From Bdellovibrionales bacterium (GTDB lineage Bacteria > Bdellovibrionota > Bdellovibrionia > Bdellovibrionales > UBA1609): DNA of 17,142 nucleotides. Location of the stretch: contig JAGRAA010000077.1 of assembly GCA_020435185.1 (NCBI GenBank), positions 1 to 17,142 of the forward strand, given 5' to 3'. Position numbers and translations under genes: made by a program. Every line of letters starts with the position of its first letter. Within the stretch, counting starts at the first letter, position 1. Below, in pieces: positions 6,895 through 13,108 of this stretch. The notes under the pieces are model-generated. The model was not told the origin of the DNA. It saw nothing but the letters and a program-made list of their open reading frames with translations, and did not search any database.

Positions 6895-8796
6895 ATGTAT
6901 AAGAGGAAAAAGGGGTTAGTGGGAGTATTTCTAGGGCTGTTGTTCATGCTTTCGTGCACACAATCTGAGTTTTCAAAGCCAGAAAAATACATTGTGGTAT
7001 ACAAACCAAAGCAGGTTCAGGTTGCTGTTCAAAATGCTGGAAAATTAAAACCTTATGCGGAGGTTGTAGAAAGTCTATCGTTTGACCTTGCTCAGCGCCA
7101 CCAACTTACGGTGAAAAACTCCTTTGCGTATGCTCTTCAAGGGAGTGTAGTTTTGGCAACAGGAGATCAGTTGAAAGAACTAAAGTTAGACCCTTTAGTC
7201 GCCTATGTGGAAAAAGATCAAAAGGTATTTATGAACACCTCTCAATCTTCTGCCGTTTGGGGGCTAGATCGTTTAGATCAACAGTCTCTCCCTTTAGATG
7301 GAGGCTATGAATATCCTGAAAATAACGGCCAAGGAGTTAATGTCTATATAATAGATACTGGTATTAACTCCACTCACGTAGAGTTTGAAGGTCGAGCTCA
7401 TCATGGTTATGATTTCGTCGACAATGACTCTAATGCAACTGATTGTAATGGTCACGGCACTCATGTTGCTGGAACGGTGGGTGGAAAAACCTATGGTGTA
7501 GCCAAAGGAGTAAGTCTTTTTGGGGTGAGGGTTTTAGACTGCAATGGATCAGGTTCTTATTCTGATGTGATTGCCGGTGTGGAGTGGGTTACAGAAAATC
7601 ACGTCAATCCGGCTGTGGTGAATATGAGTCTTGGTGGGCCAGTCTCTCAAGCTCTAGACGATGCGATTAATAATTCGATCAGTGCAGGAGTTAATTACGT
7701 GGTTGCTGCGGGAAACAGTAACGAAGATGCCTGTTTGGGTTCTCCATCCAGAGTGCTGAGAGCTTTAACGGTAGGAAGTGTGACCCGCTCAGATCAGCGA
7801 TCCTCTTTTTCTAACTACGGCAACTGCGTTAATATTTTTGCACCAGGAAGCGATATCCAGTCGGCTTGGTATGATAGCAATACTTCTACAAAAACTATTA
7901 GTGGGACGAGTATGGCTTCTCCTCATGTGGCCGGAGTTGTGGCTTTATATTTAGCGCAAAACCCTCTTGCTGGACCCGAACAAGTGAGGGCTGAAGTTGT
8001 TGAAGGAGGAGTTGCGAATCATTTAACGGGTGTAGGAAGTGGTTCTCCTAACGTCTTATTGAATGTTCAATTTTTGACGATGTCCTCTGAGAACCCCGAT
8101 CAACCTCCTCCGCCTACTCCAGAAGATCCTCCTGGAGAGGAGGATCTTCTTTTAAGTAATCATGCGCAGGTAGAGGATCTTCATGGGTCTAAAGGTGAAT
8201 TTTCAAGATATCAGATATCAGTTCCTGCTGGTGCTCAAAACCTTAGGATTAGAATGGACGGAGGAATGGGAGATGCGGATTTATATGTAAGAAAAGGACA
8301 GGCTCCTGATACAGAGAGCTATGATTGTAGACCTTATCTTAACGGAAATGAAGAATCTTGTGAGATCGTTCAACCCAGTGAGGGTACCTATTACATAATG
8401 ATTCGAGCCTATTCGCAGTTTTCTAGGGTTAGATTAAGGGTAGATTATGATGAGCCAGCCGTTGAGGAGCCACCGAATGATCCGAACTCTCCTTGTGACG
8501 ATTGCGAATTAGTTACAGGTCATTTGAGTGCAGGAGAAAAGCAGGTGCTTCCTGACTTAGAAGGAGTTGTTCTAAGGGCCGGGGTGCAGCAGTTATGGTT
8601 GAAAGGGCCTGCCGATGCTGATTTTGATATCTATTTATACAGAAAAACCACTTCAGGCTGGGTAAGTGTGGCAAGTTCTACGAGTTTATCTTCAGAAGAA
8701 AAAATTCAATATGCTGGAGATTCGGGAATATTTAGATTGCTTATCCATGCCTATAAAGGAAGTGGTGAATATAAAGTTTGGTATGAGAAACCTTGA
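6895..8796 (+). CDS. Subtilisin-like serine protease lipoprotein with two PPC-like domains
   Basis: This is a 633-aa exported S8 (proteinase K-like) endoprotease. MLSC at residues 18-21 makes Cys-21 a probable lipid anchor. Residues about 30-115 look like an I9 inhibitor propeptide (KYIVVYKP to VAYVEKDQKV). In the catalytic domain (about 120-395) the triad is Asp-154 (IIDTGIN), His-187 (GHGTHVAG) and Ser-339 (GTSMASPHVAG), with oxyanion Asn-274 (AAGN). A Pro/Glu linker (401-417) leads to a bacterial pre-peptidase C-terminal (PPC) domain (about 418-517: GDADLYVRKG, YYIMIRAYS). After a second Pro/Asn linker comes another PPC-like domain (about 537-633: DADFDIYLYR, FRLLIHAYKG). PPC domains are often trimmed off after export. 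GGAGG sits 7 nt before the ATG. It is divergent from the propeller gene and likely acts at the cell surface. Confidence 0.95.
   Translation: MYKRKKGLVGVFLGLLFMLSCTQSEFSKPEKYIVVYKPKQVQVAVQNAGKLKPYAEVVESLSFDLAQRHQLTVKNSFAYALQGSVVLATGDQLKELKLDPLVAYVEKDQKVFMNTSQSSAVWGLDRLDQQSLPLDGGYEYPENNGQGVNVYIIDTGINSTHVEFEGRAHHGYDFVDNDSNATDCNGHGTHVAGTVGGKTYGVAKGVSLFGVRVLDCNGSGSYSDVIAGVEWVTENHVNPAVVNMSLGGPVSQALDDAINNSISAGVNYVVAAGNSNEDACLGSPSRVLRALTVGSVTRSDQRSSFSNYGNCVNIFAPGSDIQSAWYDSNTSTKTISGTSMASPHVAGVVALYLAQNPLAGPEQVRAEVVEGGVANHLTGVGSGSPNVLLNVQFLTMSSENPDQPPPPTPEDPPGEEDLLLSNHAQVEDLHGSKGEFSRYQISVPAGAQNLRIRMDGGMGDADLYVRKGQAPDTESYDCRPYLNGNEESCEIVQPSEGTYYIMIRAYSQFSRVRLRVDYDEPAVEEPPNDPNSPCDDCELVTGHLSAGEKQVLPDLEGVVLRAGVQQLWLKGPADADFDIYLYRKTTSGWVSVASSTSLSSEEKIQYAGDSGIFRLLIHAYKGSGEYKVWYEKP
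8121..8150 (+). terminator. Terminator-like hairpin inside the protease gene
   Basis: AGAAGATCCTCC (8121-8132) and GGAGGATCTTCT (8139-8150) are perfect 12-bp inverted copies around a 6-nt loop, and TTTAAG follows directly, giving a T-rich trailing side. It lies in the coding sequence of the Pro/Glu linker (EDPPGEEDLL) between the catalytic and first PPC domains. The structure is plain in the sequence; that it ends transcription is inference. Translating ribosomes would normally mask it. Confidence 0.5.
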
Positions 8797-8837
8797 ATGA
8801 ATCCTTTCTTAATAAATTATTAAATTTGTTTTAAACC

Positions 8838-8866
8838 TTGACGACGTTTTTAACAGTGCCAATAAT
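8838..8866 (+). promoter_or_regulatory. Sigma-70-type promoter for the hydrolase/methyltransferase gene
   Basis: TTGACG (8838-8843) is followed after exactly 17 nt by AATAAT (8861-8866). Each hexamer differs from consensus by one base, making this the best promoter match I noticed in the window. Transcription would start near 8873, giving a leader of about 60 nt. Confidence 0.6.
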
Positions 8867-8867
8867 T

Positions 8868-8897
8868 TAAAGAGCTCCATAAAAAAGGAGCTCTTTA
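8868..8897 (+). terminator. Strong hairpin between protease gene and next gene
   Basis: TAAAGAGCTCC (8868-8878) pairs perfectly over 11 bp with GGAGCTCTTTA (8887-8897) around an A-rich 8-nt loop. It lies about 70 nt after the protease stop codon and may end that transcript, although the trailing side is only moderately T-rich. It begins two nt behind the -10 box of the promoter above, so read-through RNA would form the whole stem, whereas RNA started at that promoter would lack part of its left arm. Confidence 0.5.
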
Positions 8898-8932
8898 GTC
8901 TTGGTTGTTGAGAAAAGCTTTAAGGAGGAAGT

Positions 8933-10327
8933 TTGCTCGAGCATAGAAAAGTGGAGTTTGTTTACTTTAATTCTTGCCTTGGGGCCTTTCGTCCTAAAAA
9001 GCCTAACAAAAAGGCTTTGGTGTTTTTATTAGACAGTCAGAATTTGACTTTTGACCCTCCACCAGTTTTTAAAAACTATTGGGTTTTTGCCCTTCATTTA
9101 AATAGACAGGGAGATATTTACTCTAAACTTAATCAGCTGGAGGGCTTTCTCTATCAAGTGCAGAAACTCAGCGATATTAGAAGAGAAGATATTCATATTG
9201 TCGCCATGGGAGACAGTGCTCTTGTCGGATTAAAGTGGGGAGAGAAGTGTGGCGAAGGCGTCGGATCATTGACTTTTAAATTCCCCCGGCTCCATCCCAT
9301 GGCTCATTTCTTTAAAAAAGCGGAAGTCGTTGTGCCCTCTCCTGTATTAGTTGTTCACAACCACAATTTAGAAGAGAGGCATAAAACTAAGAATATGGTT
9401 TTTACTAATCTTATTTCTCAAACAAAACAAGTGGTGGGTATTCCAAAAAGTCTGTGTGCGGATGAGTTGTCGTATCATCATATTATGCAATTTATTAAGA
9501 CAAGTTGTGCTGAAAAAAAGGAACTAAATTTAGAGGGGCATTCTCATGGGGCAAAGGAATCGTCGTTGAAACTCATTACGTCTCTTTTACGAGGAACCAG
9601 TCCTGCTTTTTATTTGGCTTATAAATCTGGATTTTATTCTGGTCGATTAAAAGATTATATTTATATAGGGCAACCAGAAGGGAGTCCTATCGCTGGCCAA
9701 TTGATTGACCGCCTTTTTTTATCTTCTGATTATGCAAAAACTTTGTTGGATCAAATGCAAACGACTTCACAAATTTTAGAATGGATATTTGATGAGATAG
9801 CCTATGGTAAAGAAGGTGTTCATATTGTTGACTTAGGAGGAGAGCATTCTCGTGCCCTTTTGGAGTTTTGTGGTGAGAACAAAGAAATTTTACATAAGGT
9901 GGATATCAATGTCCATCACAGCGATGAGCTAGAGGCTGTTGAAGCCATGAGTTGGCAGCTGTCGGTGAAAAAAGTCAATGTAAGCAATGATTCTATTTGT
10001 TCAGCGGCGGACAAGATTACTGATAAAACAGATGTAGTTATTGGGAGTAGTTTTTTAATCTATGATAAACCTTATGAAGAGGTTTATAGGGATTTGAGTC
10101 AAATATACCTAAAAATGAAGCCTGGCGGATATTTTATTTTTAATCCTGATATACACCTACACCTCGACGATTTAAAAATGTTTAAGTCTTGCATTGAGGA
10201 CGTTGGGTTTAAAATTAAAAGACATAGAGTGGGTCAAAGTGGTAAGTTTGTGGCCAGCTATTATTATAAGCCTTCTGGAATATCGATTGATTTTAATCAG
10301 AAAAAATTAACGTTTTTAGACATTTAG
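8933..10327 (+). CDS. Alpha/beta-hydrolase-like and SAM methyltransferase fusion protein
   Basis: This 464-aa cytoplasmic protein has two parts. Residues about 5-192 follow an alpha/beta-hydrolase pattern: a strand at ALVFLLD, a nucleophile-elbow-like AMGDSALVG with Ser-95, then PVLVVHNHN and a late HHIMQFI. The elbow lacks the usual second Gly and the usual acid is not evident, so catalysis is doubtful. Residues about 240-464 fit a class I SAM methyltransferase: motif I VDLGGEH (299-305), DVVIGSSFLIY (367-377) and MKPGGYFIF (395-403). The segment GQLIDRLFLSS resembles the start of the Methyltransf_20-type domain, which is known fused to alpha/beta hydrolases; I recall this rather than computed it. 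The TTG start has AAGGAGG four nt upstream; GTG at codon 7 lacks such a site. The substrate is unknown, lipid or small metabolite being possible. Confidence 0.75.
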   Translation: MLEHRKVEFVYFNSCLGAFRPKKPNKKALVFLLDSQNLTFDPPPVFKNYWVFALHLNRQGDIYSKLNQLEGFLYQVQKLSDIRREDIHIVAMGDSALVGLKWGEKCGEGVGSLTFKFPRLHPMAHFFKKAEVVVPSPVLVVHNHNLEERHKTKNMVFTNLISQTKQVVGIPKSLCADELSYHHIMQFIKTSCAEKKELNLEGHSHGAKESSLKLITSLLRGTSPAFYLAYKSGFYSGRLKDYIYIGQPEGSPIAGQLIDRLFLSSDYAKTLLDQMQTTSQILEWIFDEIAYGKEGVHIVDLGGEHSRALLEFCGENKEILHKVDINVHHSDELEAVEAMSWQLSVKKVNVSNDSICSAADKITDKTDVVIGSSFLIYDKPYEEVYRDLSQIYLKMKPGGYFIFNPDIHLHLDDLKMFKSCIEDVGFKIKRHRVGQSGKFVASYYYKPSGISIDFNQKKLTFLDI

Positions 10328-10391
10328 TCTCAAAGTAATACAATTAAAAAGAGTAATTTTGAAGAGGAGTGAAGTCATTGTAAAATGAAGA

Positions 10392-10784
10392 ATGGCTAAT
10401 GTTTATCGTAAGCTTCTTGTTGGAGTCTTAACTTTTCTTTCTTTTCTATTTTTTCAAAATTGTAGATTGTTAACGGAGAGTTCATACACGTCCTCTTTAG
10501 ATAAGCCTGCTTTAATGTGTGGGGAAGAGGGGTATAATTATCTTTTACAAAATTATTTTTTACCCAACTGTAGTCAATGCCATGAAAACGGAGGCTTTAA
10601 AGAGCCCTATTTTGCAGATTCTAATCTTACGATTGCTTACAGTGAAGCCCTTACGATTTCAAATAGTAAATTTATTGAAACTTCTACAAAGAACAATTTT
10701 TGTCTCGGAGACTGTAATCTTCACGAAGGTGAAGAGTTACTCGCTGATCTCAAAACCTGGCTTGTTAATAGAACCTGTGATTAA
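10392..10784 (+). CDS. Small c-type cytochrome-like lipoprotein (130 aa)
   Basis: The N-terminal hydrophobic segment ends in FFQNC, so Cys-24 is a likely lipid anchor; this QNC form is one I associate with Bdellovibrio-type lipoproteins. A single haem c motif CSQCH stands at residues 60-64. No Met follows it, so the second haem ligand would have to be another residue, and His-111 in NLHEGEELLADLKTWL is the obvious candidate. That tail resembles the H-x-G-[GE]...W segment common in cytochrome c-like domains of such lipoproteins. Cys-104 and Cys-108 might form a disulfide. An in-frame stop lies just upstream of the ATG, so the start is fixed, but the ribosome site is weak. It sits 64 nt after the fusion gene. 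Electron transfer or small-molecule binding at the membrane is possible. Confidence 0.75.
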   Translation: MANVYRKLLVGVLTFLSFLFFQNCRLLTESSYTSSLDKPALMCGEEGYNYLLQNYFLPNCSQCHENGGFKEPYFADSNLTIAYSEALTISNSKFIETSTKNNFCLGDCNLHEGEELLADLKTWLVNRTCD

Positions 10785-10865
10785 GAAGCAAATTCAATAT
10801 ATAGAGAAAAAAACTCACAAATTGTAATATAATAACCATTTTCCCCAAGGCTGAGTTAATATACC

Positions 10866-10871
10866 TATAAT
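10866..10871 (+). promoter_or_regulatory. Perfect TATAAT -10 box upstream of the acidic-tail protein gene
   Basis: A consensus TATAAT lies 33 nt before the ATG at 10905, giving a leader of roughly 27 nt that contains the AGGGAG ribosome site. No good -35 element is found at 16-18 nt, so this might be a factor-assisted promoter or a chance match in AT-rich DNA. Confidence 0.35.
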
Positions 10872-10904
10872 TTTTAAGGCAAATTTAGAATTAGGGAGAA
10901 GTGT

Positions 10905-11525
10905 ATGAAATCATTATTTTTTACGATGGTTATCTTTGTATTTTCAATTCAATCCTATGCTGACCAATGTGCATGGAATAACCGAGCTCCGGCAGACCGT
11001 GCCAGAAACGCTATTTTGTCCTTGGCTAACATTAACCAAACCGAAAAGCTTTTTATTTTAGAGCATTGCACTCATTGCTCTCCTCACGATCCTCGTAAGG
11101 CTTATAAGGTGTCTATCGATAAAGCCAGTGGCCCTGATAAAAAAGTGCATAACCGTTCTGATAACTATCAAATTAAAGTTGCACTGATTAAGAGCCCTTG
11201 GTCTGATGAAAAGTATTATGGGTTAAACGTTTACGATGCTGATGGCAAACTTGTGAATGACAGCGTAGATTTAGCTTATGCCTATGTTAAAACCGCTCCA
11301 GGTGTATTTGCGAGTTTGGCTTACATGGCGAATTGCCAATTGGCTGTACAAGAGCCAGCCTTTATTTATATCCCCGAACAGAAGTGGGAGAGTTTTCGAG
11401 ACTCTGACAGCATGAAAGAGATAGAAGTGAGCGGTCACCCTTCTTTGTCCATTCGGATGACAGATGATGAGGATGATGATTATGAATATGATTCAAGAGA
11501 CTCCTTTGGTTATCCAGAAAGCTGA
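10905..11525 (+). CDS. Exported protein with acidic C-terminal tail (206 aa), unknown function
   Basis: A clear Sec signal peptide (residues 1-19, cleavage after SYA) makes this a periplasmic or secreted protein; there is no lipobox. The mature part contains Cys-22, a C-x-x-C pair (HCTHC, Cys-55 and Cys-58) and one later cysteine near residue 143. The Cys pair is followed by Ser, not His, so it is not a haem c site, and a disulfide or metal site is more likely. Residues about 186-196 are a run of Asp/Glu/Tyr (DDEDDDYEYD), which may bind cations. The ATG has AGGGAG six nt upstream. I recognise no family. The gene ends in a convergent junction with the methyltransferase gene and is probably a single transcript from its own promoter. 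Confidence 0.78.
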   Translation: MKSLFFTMVIFVFSIQSYADQCAWNNRAPADRARNAILSLANINQTEKLFILEHCTHCSPHDPRKAYKVSIDKASGPDKKVHNRSDNYQIKVALIKSPWSDEKYYGLNVYDADGKLVNDSVDLAYAYVKTAPGVFASLAYMANCQLAVQEPAFIYIPEQKWESFRDSDSMKEIEVSGHPSLSIRMTDDEDDDYEYDSRDSFGYPES

Positions 11526-11532
11526 GATTGAG

Positions 11533-11565
11533 ACTCTGAATACAAAACTCTGAATACAAAACTCT
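11533..11565. repeat. 14-bp tandem repeat in convergent junction
   Basis: ACTCTGAATACAAA occurs twice head to tail (11533-11546 and 11547-11560), followed by ACTCT, the start of a third copy. It lies between the converging ends of two genes and contains no hairpin. It is probably a slippage product without function. Confidence 0.7.
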
Positions 11566-11587
11566 TACTAGGATTTACCTACTGTTT

Positions 11588-12343
11588 TCATACTACAAAA
11601 AAGGTTTGGTAAAGCCTTAAGATGGGGAGTTGTCTGTGACTAACCTTACAATCTTTAAAAATATGAAGCTGTGTTGAGACTTCTTCATAGCTCCATGAAG
11701 CCTTTAAAGAATTTTTTGAGTCTTCTCTAAATTCTAAAGGAGTCTGTGGAGTAAAAACTATCGGAAAGAGATCTGGTGTGGAGGGGTGTTTAGGTCGAAT
11801 GTGATCGAAGGCCCAAAAGCTGCACTGGGTATGAGATTTGGCAAGATGAACTTCTAAAAAGCATTTATTTAAGTCAGAGAGTTGAGGTAAATGATGAAGA
11901 GAGAACACACTTGTAATTAAATTTAAATTTTTATCAACGTGCTGAGAAAAGCTAGTCATATCTGCGACTTTTAATGTTATCTGATGAGAGAGATTATTTT
12001 TTTCAATATTGTAGTTTCCTCGTTCAACCATTGCGTCTGATAAATCGATCCCCGTAATAGAGATGTCAGGCCTCTTATGGGCAAGGTATATTAAAAACTG
12101 GCCAGAACCGGATCCTAAATCTAGAAGAGTTCCATTTTTTGGAATTCTCTTACTGATAGCTCTTGCACAGTATTTGTAAATAGGAATCAGGGCTCCTCCA
12201 GGTGAGCCCTGTTGGTCAAAAGCTTCTACACTTTTGCTATTGTCCATGATGAGATCAGGTTCTGGAACACGCTCTAATAGATCTTTAGTTGTGTTTTCAA
12301 TGTAGAGCATTCTGCTCAAATTTATGAGTTGGTTGAAGCGCAT
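11588..12343 (-). CDS. Class I SAM-dependent methyltransferase (251 aa)
   Basis: Motif I LLDLGSGSG is at residues 73-81 and the acidic end of strand 2 is at GIDLS (98-102), the expected ribose contacts of SAM. VADMTSF (126-132) and LITSVFSLHHLP (142-153) fit motifs II and III, including the His-His-Leu often seen in Methyltransf_25/UbiE-like enzymes. Residues 1-70 form an N-terminal helical region that probably covers the substrate. The C-terminal third has no signature. The start ATG (12341-12343) has AGGAG seven nt upstream, and a good promoter lies just outside. The gene stands alone on this strand, so its substrate (small molecule, lipid or protein) cannot be inferred from neighbours. Confidence 0.88.
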   Translation of the reverse strand: MRFNQLINLSRMLYIENTTKDLLERVPEPDLIMDNSKSVEAFDQQGSPGGALIPIYKYCARAISKRIPKNGTLLDLGSGSGQFLIYLAHKRPDISITGIDLSDAMVERGNYNIEKNNLSHQITLKVADMTSFSQHVDKNLNLITSVFSLHHLPQLSDLNKCFLEVHLAKSHTQCSFWAFDHIRPKHPSTPDLFPIVFTPQTPLEFREDSKNSLKASWSYEEVSTQLHIFKDCKVSHRQLPILRLYQTFFVV

Positions 12344-12362
12344 CGATGTTCTCCTAGGGTTT

Positions 12363-12392
12363 ATTTTATTAGTAATTGGGTAGAGGATTCAA
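12363..12392 (-). promoter_or_regulatory. Promoter for the leftward methyltransferase gene
   Basis: On the - strand TTGAAT (12387-12392) is followed after 18 nt by TAAAAT (12363-12368), a good sigma-70-type pair. The leader would be only about 12-15 nt long, just enough to hold the AGGAG ribosome site. Confidence 0.5.
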
Positions 12393-12564
12393 GTAGGTTT
12401 AATCTGGGCGCTGGCCATAGTTAAAACGTCTAAGAGTGTCTAGCAAGTCTTCAGAGTTTGGACAAAAATTGTATTCGCTCCTTAATGAGCGCTGTAAACC
12501 ATTGATAATACATAAAAAAAATTGGCTTATGGGATGCAAATTAGAGCTGAAAAAGGAGAATGAT

Positions 12565-12939
12565 ATGAAAATCAATTCATCAGCGTTTCAACTCGATAGC
12601 CATATACAGTTTAGGCCAGCGGCACCTATAGATGCACTATCCATTACTTTAACGGCAAAGGCTGTGACCAATGGTCATGTGGATCGATGGAAATCATTTT
12701 CTTCTGAGACTATTAAAACCTTAGCGGATAAAATAAATAGTCAGAGCGAATATTTTTGGGTTGCTGAAAGATCTAATGCTATCATTGGTTTTGTGAGTTT
12801 GTGTCCTATTTCTAAAAAGGTCACTAACTTGCTGGTAGATGATGCTTTTAATAAAAAGGTTATAGGCTTTGAGCTACTAAAGCTAGTGGAGCAGAAAGCC
12901 TTATCTTTACAAGAAGATCAAAAAACAGTTTTGCATTGA
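12565..12939 (+). CDS. Truncated GNAT-type acetyltransferase (124 aa), probably decaying
   Basis: Residues 14-112 follow the GNAT pattern: IQFRPAAPIDALSI at the start, YFWVAERSNAIIGFVSL (63-79) for strands 2-3, VTNLLVDDAF for strand 4 and a helix ELLKLVEQKAL. The acetyl-CoA loop, usually R/Q-x-x-G-x-G/A, reads NKKVIG here and lacks the first glycine. The protein stops after strand 5 at VLH, without the final strand-helix-strand that holds the FYE/FFExxGF motif; a matching piece lies out of frame downstream. Start: ATG at 12565 with AAGGAG six nt upstream. The open frame extends back to 12436 but that part has no ribosome site and does not look like protein. It may be inactive; a short but functional homologue cannot be excluded. 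Confidence 0.65.
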   Translation: MKINSSAFQLDSHIQFRPAAPIDALSITLTAKAVTNGHVDRWKSFSSETIKTLADKINSQSEYFWVAERSNAIIGFVSLCPISKKVTNLLVDDAFNKKVIGFELLKLVEQKALSLQEDQKTVLH

Positions 12940-12943
12940 ATAA

Positions 12944-13003
12944 AATCTATTTGCCCTCAATTGTTTTATAGAACGAAGAGGGGTTAAAAAGATGTGCCTT
13001 TAA
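12944..13003 (+). pseudogene. Out-of-frame remnant of the GNAT C-terminus
   Basis: Shortly after the stop of the acetyltransferase gene, a different reading frame gives NLFALNCFIERRGVKKMCL and then a stop. This resembles the ASxxAxxFFERRGFKK segment that normally follows strand 5 in GNAT enzymes. The simplest reading is a frameshift that cut off the domain. The match is short and made by eye. The frame of the main gene also yields FYRTKRG nearby, so the exact lesion is unclear. Confidence 0.35.
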
Positions 13004-13030
13004 ACAATATAAGTTTATTTTTCTCAAGCT

Positions 13031-13061
13031 GAGACAATTCATTAAAAAATAATTTTATAAT
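13031..13061 (+). promoter_or_regulatory. Promoter candidate for the large surface lipoprotein gene
   Basis: A consensus TATAAT stands at 13056-13061. The only -35-like hexamer is GAGACA at 13031-13036, with a long 19-nt spacer, so the -10 box carries the case. Transcription would start near 13068, directly in front of the hairpin at 13069. Confidence 0.4.
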
Positions 13062-13068
13062 ATTTCTG

Positions 13069-13087
13069 AAAGGCCCTTTAGGCCTTT
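13069..13087 (+). other. 5'-leader hairpin of the large lipoprotein transcript
   Basis: AAAGGCC (13069-13075) and GGCCTTT (13081-13087) form a perfect 7-bp stem around a 5-nt loop. No T-run follows in either direction, so it is unlikely to be a terminator. It lies about one nt behind the predicted transcription start and 21 nt before the ATG, where it could protect the RNA 5' end or affect ribosome entry. Confidence 0.5.
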
Positions 13088-13108
13088 GGTCTAGAGTCCG
13101 AAAAGTAT

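Noticed and set aside
10905..11525. HCTHC in the acidic-tail protein as a haem c site
   Set aside because: The second cysteine is followed by Ser, so the required C-x-x-C-H is not present.
12436..12564. Longer start for the acetyltransferase, adding 43 residues
   Set aside because: The added part has no ribosome site and does not resemble the family, whereas ATG at 12565 has AAGGAG at ideal spacing.
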